From NCBI GenBank assembly GCA_963697455.1, contig CAVOOI010000029.1:1-64000 (forward strand): a DNA stretch of 64,000 bases. The letters are read 5' to 3'. The number at the start of each line of letters is the position of its first letter. The first letter of the stretch is position 1. The position numbers and the translations under genes are program-made. Source of the stretch: JAFEDN01 sp963697455. GTDB lineage: Bacteria; Pseudomonadota; Gammaproteobacteria; Coxiellales; Coxiellaceae. The notes under the pieces are model-generated. The model was given only the letters and a program-made list of their open reading frames with translations, did no database searches and was not told where the DNA came from. Below are positions 24,571 through 33,162 of this stretch, in pieces.

Positions 24571-25548
24571 CTACTCAAGAAGAAGCTCCCTAGACCTAGC
24601 AACAGAATCATATTCAATTAAATCTTGTCTTTCTGTATACATTTTTCTTAAACAATTAATAGCTATAAATAAACATCGATTTTTCAATTCTAGACCTTTA
24701 CTGAAATCCTGCTTGATCGTTCCATGAACAATTTCACTGCGAAAATTATATATTTTAGATACATCTTCTTGTAATTTTTTCCTATCTTCTTTGGAATCTC
24801 CTAATAAGGCTGCGACTGACATTGATATTCTAAAAGTAGACTCGCCTTTATTACCAAAAAGACTATCTAAAGCAATTACAGAATCTATAAAACCTGATTC
24901 TGGATTTATTTGATCGGTTAAAGATGTCACAATTCTATTAAGAGCTATTCGTATTTTATCATCTTTTTTAAAATCAACTTGGCGGGCCCAATATTTAATT
25001 TCCTCCCAGTTTTTTTGCTCACAAAAATGAAAATTTGCAGATAAATTAATATTATTTCGCCAAGAAATATCTAGTCCGGAAGATAAAGGATTAAAGAATA
25101 ATATCCAACTAAAACTTGCTCCGATTGGAGCATTATGGTTTATAGCTAAAGCAAAGGCTAAGCATATTTTTTGCTGTAAAGAATCGATTTTTTCTCTTAA
25201 AATTTTAGAACTTTTTGAGTTATTTTCATGGGTTTCCGATGGTTTATAAAATTTAGCAATTAAATTATAGTTATTTTTTAAAATAAATCCCAAATATTCA
25301 TCGAGATTAACTATAGGCGGTACCGAGGAATGAGGGAGTAATTCAATCAAGTTTTTACTGTAAGGAATAATTGTTCCTAGCTCAGTTTCAAGAAATTGAA
25401 AATTTTTAAAACCAATACCGCTAAAACCAATAAAAATAGGAAGTTCAATTTCTTTCCCTTCAGCAAGTAATCGTAAATAGTTTACGACCTCTTCCAATGC
25501 AATGCATAATGATTCCTTGCTTATATTGTTTCGTAATTTTGCTAACAC
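24571..25548 (-). CDS. HEPN-like (Apea-type) hypothetical protein (325 aa)
   Basis: The C-terminal 110 residues resemble Apea-like HEPN domains: SVIALDSLFGN, FRISMSVAALLGDSKEDRKK, then IYNFRSEIVHGT. The segment RSEIVH fits the R-x4-H motif of HEPN ribonucleases, which in many defence and toxin systems cleave RNA. The N-terminal 200 residues are not recognised. The only start is GTG at 25548, with no ribosome site. About 50 bases upstream, GAGGAACT is followed by ATA in frame, as if an ATG start had been lost. It lies inside the ICE between the ssb operon and the giant propeller gene. Confidence 0.55.
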   Translation of the reverse strand: MLAKLRNNISKESLCIALEEVVNYLRLLAEGKEIELPIFIGFSGIGFKNFQFLETELGTIIPYSKNLIELLPHSSVPPIVNLDEYLGFILKNNYNLIAKFYKPSETHENNSKSSKILREKIDSLQQKICLAFALAINHNAPIGASFSWILFFNPLSSGLDISWRNNINLSANFHFCEQKNWEEIKYWARQVDFKKDDKIRIALNRIVTSLTDQINPESGFIDSVIALDSLFGNKGESTFRISMSVAALLGDSKEDRKKLQEDVSKIYNFRSEIVHGTIKQDFSKGLELKNRCLFIAINCLRKMYTERQDLIEYDSVARSRELLLE

Positions 25549-25667
25549 GAATGCGTTATTTAATATTATCTGGGGAAGACCTGATAATTGTATAGTTCCT
25601 CAAATTTATTCTCCCTTTATGCCCTAGCGGCTTCTTCAAAAATGAAACGTTTAAAACAGATTTATAA

Positions 25668-28600
25668 TTAACCCTTAAACTTAATTACTACATCATTCTC
25701 TTTTGTGGTCGTATTGAAATAATCTTTTGTGGCAGGTTTATTGGTACTTGCCATTAAACCACTCGGAGAAGTCAGTGGCAGAACCGGAACGCCAGTCGCT
25801 CGATGCGTCTTTGTTTCTTCTAAACGCGACTGAACAGCTTCCGATTTGATGATTGGCTTTGGAATAGGAATAAATTTTGCTGCACCAAAGAGTTGGCAAA
25901 GATTTTCTAAATCCTCTACTAAATCCATTGCAGGAATGTCAAGAACACGCATTTCAGTCTCGGTAAATTCGATCTTGAGCTGTATTTCTCCACATAAATT
26001 TTGAAACATAGCCCCCAATGCAATTAATCCTGCCGAACAAGGACTCATCGTTTTAACTATCAACGTCCGATTTAATATTTGCAATTTAGCATTGGCAAGC
26101 AATAATTCTTTCTGAAAAGCCAAGTTCAAAACCATGGGGCTTCCCACAAATTTAAAAATGATGCTCTCTCCCGATTCATATAAGAATCCTTGTCGATCAG
26201 ACAGTACAGTGACATTTTTACCCGTATTGATTTGGTGAAATAAATCAGCGCCTCTGTCCCGAAAGGCAGTCTGTTCATTGCTGGAAACCATTAATATATC
26301 ATTCGAAAAAGCTTGTATTTTGGAAATTCTCTTCAAAGAGAAACTATTGTATATATACTTAGTATTTTTTAGTTCATTATCCCAATAATTAACGTAATGT
26401 CCTGTGGCGCTGATGAGACTCTCCTGATAAATGGTCAAAACCGAGACTTCCGCAGCGACAGGTTTTGAAAATCTCCCCAAAAATGCACCATTGGATTCCC
26501 AACGGCTGATTGTTCCATCAGACATCCCAACAACTATTTTACCGTTCCAAACAATTAAAGTTTCAGAAATTATTCTTACTTGGGTGTAAGGATTTGCTAA
26601 TTTTAAAAATTTCTCCCATTGTCCACCGTCCCGACGCCTAGTTTTTTCAACGTCTTGTCGGAATTTATCTTCAGTAATTTCTAGCGGGAATCCATCTGCT
26701 TTAAATGGTTCTAATAGCCGTTTAAGATTGGCATAACTGTCTTCAATATCCCCTTGCCTCACCAACATTTCTACAATTCTTGGTAAAAATGGCTTCCACA
26801 GGTGAATGTTCTTTGAATGTAACGAATTTGGAATTTCCTCTTTGATTTCAGTTAAAGGGGAATCAGTTAAAGGGGAAGAGAATCCCCCCCATCCCCTGCT
26901 TCTCTTATCCTTACTACCGTCTTCCTTCAAGTCCTTTTTCATAAAAGAACCTGACCTACGATTTCCGAAAAATAAATACTCGATTGAATCTCCCTTATCC
27001 TTGATATAAATCTTACCCATTTCGGGAATGATATTATCAGAAAGGTAATCAAGTTCATATTCCTTTAAACTAAAACGAAAAGGAGGTTTAATATGAGTTG
27101 ATTCGATACTGAATTGTCGATTTTTATCATCAACCGTAATATACAAAGTTTGAGATTGAATCTTCTGTGGCGGATTAGAATCCACAACAATTCGTTTATA
27201 CTCGGTATTTACAGAAATCTTATGGATACATTCGCCTTTTTGATCCCAAATTTTTATTGGGTCTGTGGATTTTTGATCCCATCGTGAACTTGAATTTGAA
27301 AAGGCGCCAATTATTTGGCCATCCGGTAAAACTGCAAAATGGGTAACACCCCGAGTTTCTTCATTTTTCCACGTGCTAATGCGTTCACCTTTTGCATTCC
27401 AAATATCAATTCCTTCCTCAAAGCTACTAATAAAACCGCCATTAGATAATGGATACAAAGCATTTATTTTATATTCAATTTTTATTTCTTTAGTGACATT
27501 ACCTTTAGGATCCCATATTCTAATGGAGAATGTATTAAGTGATTTGTAACCATGTTCATCGATTTTATAGTAACTCGCGATAATGCTACCATTCGGTAAC
27601 ATATTCCAACAAGCTAACTTTAGCTCTTTATATTCCAAAGAGGTAAAAGTGTAATCTTTACTGCCTCCTTTTTCCTCTACGAAAAATACCGCCTTTTGTG
27701 CTTGTGGAGGTAGGTTTTCAAGTATCATTTTGCGAGCTTGTTTTCTAGTAATCGGACTATCGCCAAAATTATTGGGAGTCCAACAAGGTTGATCTTGTTT
27801 CACTTCTTGTGAAAGCATTAAAGGTAGACCGAATAAACCTATGAGACCACTACCAGAGGTGGATTTTTGCCTACGATTATAAATAAAATCCCGATTTAGA
27901 ACATGTCCAGTTAATCTTAAATAACCAATTTCACCATACAAATTACTAATCGTTTCACGGAGATTACCAATTTCGTCGTCTTGCCTTTGTGATTTAATAG
28001 CAAGTTGTTCTAAAGAGAATTTCATATTGAAAATCATTTGCGATAATGGTCCCAGATCTTTCAAATGACTTTGCTGTGTCTTGGTTCTTTGCTCCAAAGC
28101 TTGACCGAGAATTTGCACCGCTTCATTTTGGCTGTGTGTAGTTCCTAGTTTTTCTGGTGTTAAACCGCTATCATTTTCAATTACTTCCGAAGCGCCGAGT
28201 TGAATTAATATTTCAATAGATTCTGTTGAACCTAAACCCAGCGCTAAATGCAGGGCAGTATTTCCAGCACTATTTTTGATATGTACATCTGCTTTATGCT
28301 CGACTAAAAATTTTATTAAATTAGCATCATTATTCATGGCAGCAATGTGCAAAGCGGTCTGATATCGATTTTCTTGACCATTTATCGATGGTAGTACTAC
28401 GGGTTCTACTATTTGCAAATGTTTACCCATTTTAGCCGCCAATATCCGCATTAATTGCGGATTGTCACCTGCTTCCATGGCATATTGAATCGGTAATTTT
28501 CCGTGCTTATCTTTTTGGAGCAGCATTAATAAGGCTAATCCTTCAGCACGCTTTTCTATATACTCAAGCAGTTTAAGGATTGCCTCAGGTTTACCCCGCA

Positions 28601-29150
28601 CACAAGTAATATGCAGAATATTCTTACCTTGGTACTGTGCATATTTTTCTTCAGTAAAATCGAATGTCCAGCTGAATAATCTTTTGTCAAGATCATATAA
28701 ACGCTTTATTTTTTCCAAATCTCCTGCTTCACAAGCCAATTCTAACTCGCTAACCCAACGACGAGGCAAATATAACTCAGCAGAATCAAGTACTTGAGGG
28801 TTTTTCTCTAAAAATTGACTTACACGGCTTAAATAGCCTTTATTTTGCACTAAAGTCTTATTTTCAAGCACCTCATTATCAGCGGGATCAGTATCATTTT
28901 TTCCTAGCCATTCGGTAATTCTTTCAAATTCAAAAGTGTTTCCACGTTGAGTAAAATAGGGTTCTCGGTAAATAAGTTGATCAAATCTTTCATCTTGAAT
29001 ATTCGTTGGTATTTTTATGTGACTGACGTCGATAGGATGCATCAATTTTTCAGCTTGCGCTTTTTTTTCCTTATTTTCAGATACATCGGGTAAAATTTGG
29101 AAAGATCCACCGGGCAACTCTTTTTGTTCAGATGCAAAGACTCCTTTCAT
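25668..29150 (-). CDS. Giant ankyrin / beta-propeller protein (1160 aa), effector-like
   Basis: Residues 130-350 hold ankyrin repeats (GKNILHITCVRGKPEAILKLL; QTALHIAAMNNDANLIKFLV; NTALHLALGLGSTESIEILI). A coiled coil follows at about 370-410. From about 500 to 1010 there are repeated blades with phrases like SIRIWDPKGN, GIDIWNAKGER and PIKIWDQKGEC, as in WD40-type or similar propellers. The last 150 residues form a separate domain (FTETEMRVLDIPAMDLVEDL, then DLENLCQLFG) also present in the gene at the right edge. The ATG at 29150 has GGAG upstream. There is no signal peptide, which is compatible with secretion by a type IV system; this is inference. Confidence 0.7.
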   Translation of the reverse strand: MKGVFASEQKELPGGSFQILPDVSENKEKKAQAEKLMHPIDVSHIKIPTNIQDERFDQLIYREPYFTQRGNTFEFERITEWLGKNDTDPADNEVLENKTLVQNKGYLSRVSQFLEKNPQVLDSAELYLPRRWVSELELACEAGDLEKIKRLYDLDKRLFSWTFDFTEEKYAQYQGKNILHITCVRGKPEAILKLLEYIEKRAEGLALLMLLQKDKHGKLPIQYAMEAGDNPQLMRILAAKMGKHLQIVEPVVLPSINGQENRYQTALHIAAMNNDANLIKFLVEHKADVHIKNSAGNTALHLALGLGSTESIEILIQLGASEVIENDSGLTPEKLGTTHSQNEAVQILGQALEQRTKTQQSHLKDLGPLSQMIFNMKFSLEQLAIKSQRQDDEIGNLRETISNLYGEIGYLRLTGHVLNRDFIYNRRQKSTSGSGLIGLFGLPLMLSQEVKQDQPCWTPNNFGDSPITRKQARKMILENLPPQAQKAVFFVEEKGGSKDYTFTSLEYKELKLACWNMLPNGSIIASYYKIDEHGYKSLNTFSIRIWDPKGNVTKEIKIEYKINALYPLSNGGFISSFEEGIDIWNAKGERISTWKNEETRGVTHFAVLPDGQIIGAFSNSSSRWDQKSTDPIKIWDQKGECIHKISVNTEYKRIVVDSNPPQKIQSQTLYITVDDKNRQFSIESTHIKPPFRFSLKEYELDYLSDNIIPEMGKIYIKDKGDSIEYLFFGNRRSGSFMKKDLKEDGSKDKRSRGWGGFSSPLTDSPLTEIKEEIPNSLHSKNIHLWKPFLPRIVEMLVRQGDIEDSYANLKRLLEPFKADGFPLEITEDKFRQDVEKTRRRDGGQWEKFLKLANPYTQVRIISETLIVWNGKIVVGMSDGTISRWESNGAFLGRFSKPVAAEVSVLTIYQESLISATGHYVNYWDNELKNTKYIYNSFSLKRISKIQAFSNDILMVSSNEQTAFRDRGADLFHQINTGKNVTVLSDRQGFLYESGESIIFKFVGSPMVLNLAFQKELLLANAKLQILNRTLIVKTMSPCSAGLIALGAMFQNLCGEIQLKIEFTETEMRVLDIPAMDLVEDLENLCQLFGAAKFIPIPKPIIKSEAVQSRLEETKTHRATGVPVLPLTSPSGLMASTNKPATKDYFNTTTKENDVVIKFKG

Positions 29151-29491
29151 AAATAAACTCCATTTTACAAAAAAATTGATAGCAGTGTAGCAATTAATTT
29201 AGCCATAGTAAACGGCACGTCATAAGAGCATGGGCTATCTCACTGCACCGTGAGCATCCAGTAGTAGTCTGATCTTGGACAATTTACCTCAAAATCCTCA
29301 CTGCATCATCATCTATGTCACGTTTTTTTGCCGATTTTTGTTCAACTTTGTTGCATTACTAGATGTTCTCATACAGCAAATTTAGAATGAGACAGCCCTA
29401 ACTAAGAGCAGCAACTAGTTTTGGTCTTCGAGATCGCCAGACTCCCATCTGTAAAGTACAATAGGGCGACACTTGGCAACAGAAAAAGAGT
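29151..29491. other. Region between the giant gene and the IS remnant
   Basis: No gene is seen. It probably contains one IS end, but I could not find a convincing terminal inverted repeat. Confidence 0.35.
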
Positions 29492-29497
29492 GTGGCA

Positions 29498-30729
29498 ATG
29501 ATTGCACCGTTTGAAGCAGAGGCTATTTCGAAGCCTATCCTGAGTTTTGGCAGCATGACGCAAACCATTCGCCGAATGGCTGCAACTTTCAAGGACAAAA
29601 GGAAGGGGGAGAATCGACAGTACACCATGGAAGATTTTGTCCTCAGTGCGTTTTCAGTGTTTTATCTGCAGTGCCCCTCTTTTCTGTCCTACCAGCAAAC
29701 GATGGAAACGGATCAAGGAAATAATAATGCACGACTTATTCCAGATTGAAAAAATTCCTACCGACAATCAAATACGCGCCCTGTTGGATGAAGAGGAGCC
29801 GAGGGCATTATTCCCGGTATTTCATGTGGTTTTTGATGGTCTGGTTGAAAAAGGGCGACTGGATGATTTTCGACGGTTGACTCAAGATTTGCTGATTGCC
29901 TTTGACGGTGTGGAGCCCCACCACTCGAACAAAATCTATTGTGAACACTGTAAAACGAAGGAGCATCAAAATGGGAAGATAGAATATTCACATACCATGG
30001 TGACGGCGGTTTTGGTCAAGCCGGGATGTCCTCATGTGATTGATTTACCCCCTGAATTTATAGTGCCGCAAGATGGTCACGATAAACAGGATTGTGAATT
30101 GGCGGCTGGGAAGCGTTGGCTGCAGGAACACTCCTTTCGCTATCAAGGATATGGAGTGACGCTGTTAGGAGATGATTTATACAGTCATCAGCCCTTTTGC
30201 GAAGCCGTATTAGCGGCAAAATTCCATTTTATTTTGACGTGCAAACCGGAGTCCCATAAAACCCTGTATGAGGAAGTGAAAGGTCTGAAAAGATTGCAGA
30301 TGGTGGAAACCCTGGAAATCAAACGATGGACTGGCAAGCGGCATGAGCGGAATGGGAAACAGGGCCTTTAAAAGTGAATTGGTGTGAACTGACTACCCGT
30401 GATCATCAGGGGAACGTGCTCTATCGGAATCCATGGATTACAATAATAACACGCTCAAAAACCACGGATACCACTTGGAACATAATTTTGGTCATGGAGA
30501 AAGCAACCTATGTAATGTGCTAGCGGTACTGAATTTATTGGCATTTTTATTCCATACGGTATTAGCGATGACGAGTGAAGCCTACCAAAAGATTCGGGAA
30601 AAACCAGGTGCTCGTCGAAAATTCTTTGAGCATTTACGCAGGTTGACGCACTATATTTTCTTTGAGAGTTGGGACGCGATGTTGCAGCTCATGATGGAGA
30701 AACTGAAATTAAAGTTTAATACCAGTTAA
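29498..30729 (+). pseudogene. Decayed IS transposase (IS4-like DDE type), at least two frameshifts
   Basis: Three consecutive frames give one protein. The first has SFGSMTQTIRRMAATFKDK and SFLSYQQTMETDQGNNNAR. The second has EIIMHDLFQIEKIPTDNQ, LLIAFDGVEPHHSNKIYCEH (first catalytic Asp) and GVTLLGDDLYSHQPF (second Asp). The third has EHNFGHGESNLCNVLAVLN (third acidic residue, Glu) and ends KLKFNTS. The breaks are near 29735 and between 30365 and 30440. The layout fits the IS4/ISNCY superfamily. The terminal repeats were not found. It separates the giant gene from the conjugation operon. Confidence 0.75.
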
Positions 30730-31238
30730 TAATGATTTAAAGAGTGAATGTGTTTTGATATAAGGATAAACGAGCTAAAGGGTCTAGTGTAGAAGGGATA
30801 TTTTTATTGAAATTCAAAATTGAGTATTTTTTGCTTTTTTAGAGATTTTTAACTGGCAATACCCCTTGTTTTAATTTGAAGAAGTAAAAAGAGGGTATGA
30901 TGGTGATGATTCTTGCTGATAACGCCATTCAATCCATGGGTTATCTGGTAAAATCAGATAGTTTTTTCATAATAAAAATATTGAATGAGCCTATGGAATG
31001 CCAAAATTAGAATTGCTGTGTCAAATTAATGGACTTATTATTTATATTAATCCTATGGATATGTGAGCGAGCGCTTCGCGCCAGCCGGCGCCCTTTGGGA
31101 CGTGTGGGCAAACGGTGGATAACGCCGCACGTTACCCACCGTTTGCCCACACTCGCTGGCTTCTCGCTCACATATCTACAGGCAACAGCAAATTTAAAGG
31201 TTTTTTGCATAAGCGACCCTATTTTTCTCAAGTTTCTT
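30730..31238. other. Spacer between IS remnant and conjugation operon
   Basis: Apart from the palindromic element at 31058-31176 this stretch holds AT-rich DNA with no gene that I can support. It should contain the right end of the IS. Confidence 0.4.
31058..31176. repeat. 119-bp palindromic element (GTGTGGGCAAACGGTGG inverted repeat)
   Basis: GATATGTGAGCGAG (31058-31071) pairs with 31163-31176. GCCAGC (31080-31085) pairs with 31155-31160. GTGTGGGCAAACGGTGG (31102-31118) pairs perfectly with 31136-31152. The centre TAACG-CCGCA-CGTTA (31119-31133) is itself a small palindrome. It is far more GC-rich than its surroundings. It looks like a dispersed palindromic repeat or MITE; it lies 60 bases from the end of the TIGR03761-like gene, on its 3' side. 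Both strands are open across it, which is a consequence of the palindrome. Confidence 0.75.
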
Positions 31239-31886
31239 TTATTCATTTAAAATTCGCTTTGGCAATTTACCCATTAAGGTTTGAGCACGCTCGGCTTTTT
31301 GATTTTTTTCGCGAATATCCTGACTCGTGATGCCGGTATGATGCCATTGTCGAGATTTGATTAAGGCTGACCTGAGCACCCCTAGTAACCCATAAGGGGT
31401 TTCTTGAGACTCCGGTATGATACTTAATCGTCTAAAAGTATAAGCCTGGCGCAATAAATAATCTAAATCAGCGATGGCGTAGGCAGCTATGTAGCTTAAC
31501 GGTGTTGCAAATTCCAAGAGTAACTTTTGAGGATGACGACTGCCGAATATCTGCACTTCTAAGTTGCGAAATTCCTGTAAAGCTTGTTCATATTTCTGGA
31601 TTGTCTGTTTAATAGTGGTATCTATTTTTTCTAATTCTGTTCTTATTTTATTGATAGTCCAATCCGCATAGGGATCGCCTTGATCGCGGGCTTGATAAAT
31701 AACTGTCATGACTGCAGCAAATTGGAAAAGACCCATGTTCCGGTATTCCCAAGAGCCTTGACACAATGACTGAGCTTTTTTCGTATGAATATAGAGCGCA
31801 ACATCACCCGTTAAGTGATGACTGACCTTTACTTCAGTAACAGGCAACTCTGATGCTGATCGATTCGCTAATAAATTCTGATTCAT
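31239..31886 (-). CDS. ICE protein of the PFL_4669 family (TIGR03761)
   Basis: A 215-residue protein matching the family by HHLTGDVALYIHTKKAQSL (N-terminus), FQFAAVMTVIYQARDQGDPYADWT and PLSYIAAYAIADLDYLLRQAY. Its role is unknown, but it is a marker of PFGI/SXT-like GI-T4SS elements. The ATG at 31886 has GAGGAGGT upstream and is placed just after the stop of the relaxase-like gene. It is the last gene of the minus-strand conjugation operon. Confidence 0.85.
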   Translation of the reverse strand: MNQNLLANRSASELPVTEVKVSHHLTGDVALYIHTKKAQSLCQGSWEYRNMGLFQFAAVMTVIYQARDQGDPYADWTINKIRTELEKIDTTIKQTIQKYEQALQEFRNLEVQIFGSRHPQKLLLEFATPLSYIAAYAIADLDYLLRQAYTFRRLSIIPESQETPYGLLGVLRSALIKSRQWHHTGITSQDIREKNQKAERAQTLMGKLPKRILNE

Positions 31887-31887
31887 T

Positions 31888-33162
31888 TTAAACCTCCTCT
31901 GAATTGACGGTAAATGATACATTTCGAATAAATTGATTCTCTGCTGGTAAAGTCTCTAAAATCTGACATAAAAACTTTTTTAGCAAAATAATGCCACGCA
32001 CCACTTCTTCACCTTGATAATAAACAAAGTGATAACGCACTATGAATTGGTTATCTTCTTTTCTTAAATAGGGCGCTAACGCAGTTAAGAGAGATTCGGG
32101 TGAATCGTAGCGGTTATATTCTTTTATGAACTCCGATAAAGCGCTAAAGCGAATCAGAACGCCGGAATGGATTCGCACAAACCATTTTTTATTATTGCCA
32201 GCCCCGCCCGCAAAACATTGTTTCAAAATCCATTGATTTAAATCTGCTAGTGCTTGCTGTTGGAGGGACTCATCAACTTCGATAATGCTAGATTTAGATT
32301 CAAGCACTAAATGATTATCTGCTGAAACACAAGCTTCTAATGTAGCTGGTTCAGAAATGGTTTCATTAAGAGGTAGTTCTGAACAATGCTGCGCTTCTCT
32401 GTGCGCTTGCAGACTCGAGGACATGGAAGATACTGTTGACTGAGCAGAAGCACCGAGAGCTACTTTGATTAAGGATTTTAGCTCATTACGCTCCCCGGCT
32501 GTTTGAGTAATCATTTCCCACCAATTCGACCACACTTTCAGCTCGCTAGTGAGCCAGCGAAGCCCAACTGATGGAATAATCTTGCCCAAAGCGCTAGCTA
32601 AGCAGACTACATTATCTATATTAGCCGAATGTGGTTGTAGTAAAATTTTATAAAACATTTTCGGCTCATAAAGACAACCTGCAACTGGATGCCAGAAGCC
32701 GAGAAACTCTTGCTCACTTTTATAAAGTGATATCGTTCTATCCGTCTGCATATTCGGCCAATTTGCCCATAAACTCGCAGTAAATAAGGCATACGTCCAC
32801 AACGGCTCTTGTTCAGCAATCGTCTCGCTGTTGGAGTGGCGAGGCAGCATCGCGCCACGACGCAGTTTCAAAGCGTTGATCGCGGTACTCAGCGCCGTAT
32901 TGAGCAAACTGTAAGGGTGAGGCTGAAGTATATCCTGCGGCATAGCTTGACAAAATTCCATGAAACGCCATAACGTGGTTTCATATAAAGCGATGTACAA
33001 TTCGACTGGCGCGCTGATCAAAGACTCTAATTCATCACACTGGGGCTTAATTTCTGGACGACTAGAGATTACTTCACCTGATAAACAGGGCCATAAAGCT
33101 TTAAAAAAATCATCTCCACGAATATGTAAATCTGATTGCTTATTCAGTAGTTTATTTCGCAT
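31888..33162 (-). CDS. MobH/TraI_2-like relaxase homologue lacking the catalytic motif
   Basis: A 424-residue protein. The MobH/TraI_2 domain is recognisable from FMEFCQAMPQD, LLNTALSTAINALKLRRG (residues 100-120), EPLWTYALFTASLW, and VGLRWLTSELKVW; the C-terminal 100 residues (ALADLNQWILKQCFAG, VLIRFSALSEFIKEYN) resemble the TraI_2 C-terminal domain. Functional MobH relaxases carry HH-x4-LLxHTL and a later HD. Here LLNTAL replaces LLxHTL and LWANWP replaces LLHDLGK, so the metal site is missing. It is probably a structural or regulatory homologue. The start at 33162 follows AGGAG, overlapping the TraD end. Confidence 0.65.
   Translation of the reverse strand: MRNKLLNKQSDLHIRGDDFFKALWPCLSGEVISSRPEIKPQCDELESLISAPVELYIALYETTLWRFMEFCQAMPQDILQPHPYSLLNTALSTAINALKLRRGAMLPRHSNSETIAEQEPLWTYALFTASLWANWPNMQTDRTISLYKSEQEFLGFWHPVAGCLYEPKMFYKILLQPHSANIDNVVCLASALGKIIPSVGLRWLTSELKVWSNWWEMITQTAGERNELKSLIKVALGASAQSTVSSMSSSLQAHREAQHCSELPLNETISEPATLEACVSADNHLVLESKSSIIEVDESLQQQALADLNQWILKQCFAGGAGNNKKWFVRIHSGVLIRFSALSEFIKEYNRYDSPESLLTALAPYLRKEDNQFIVRYHFVYYQGEEVVRGIILLKKFLCQILETLPAENQFIRNVSFTVNSEEV

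Noticed and set aside
31007..31330. Overlapping open frames on both strands around the palindrome
   Set aside because: They arise from the GC-rich palindromic repeat, which is open in several frames on both strands.
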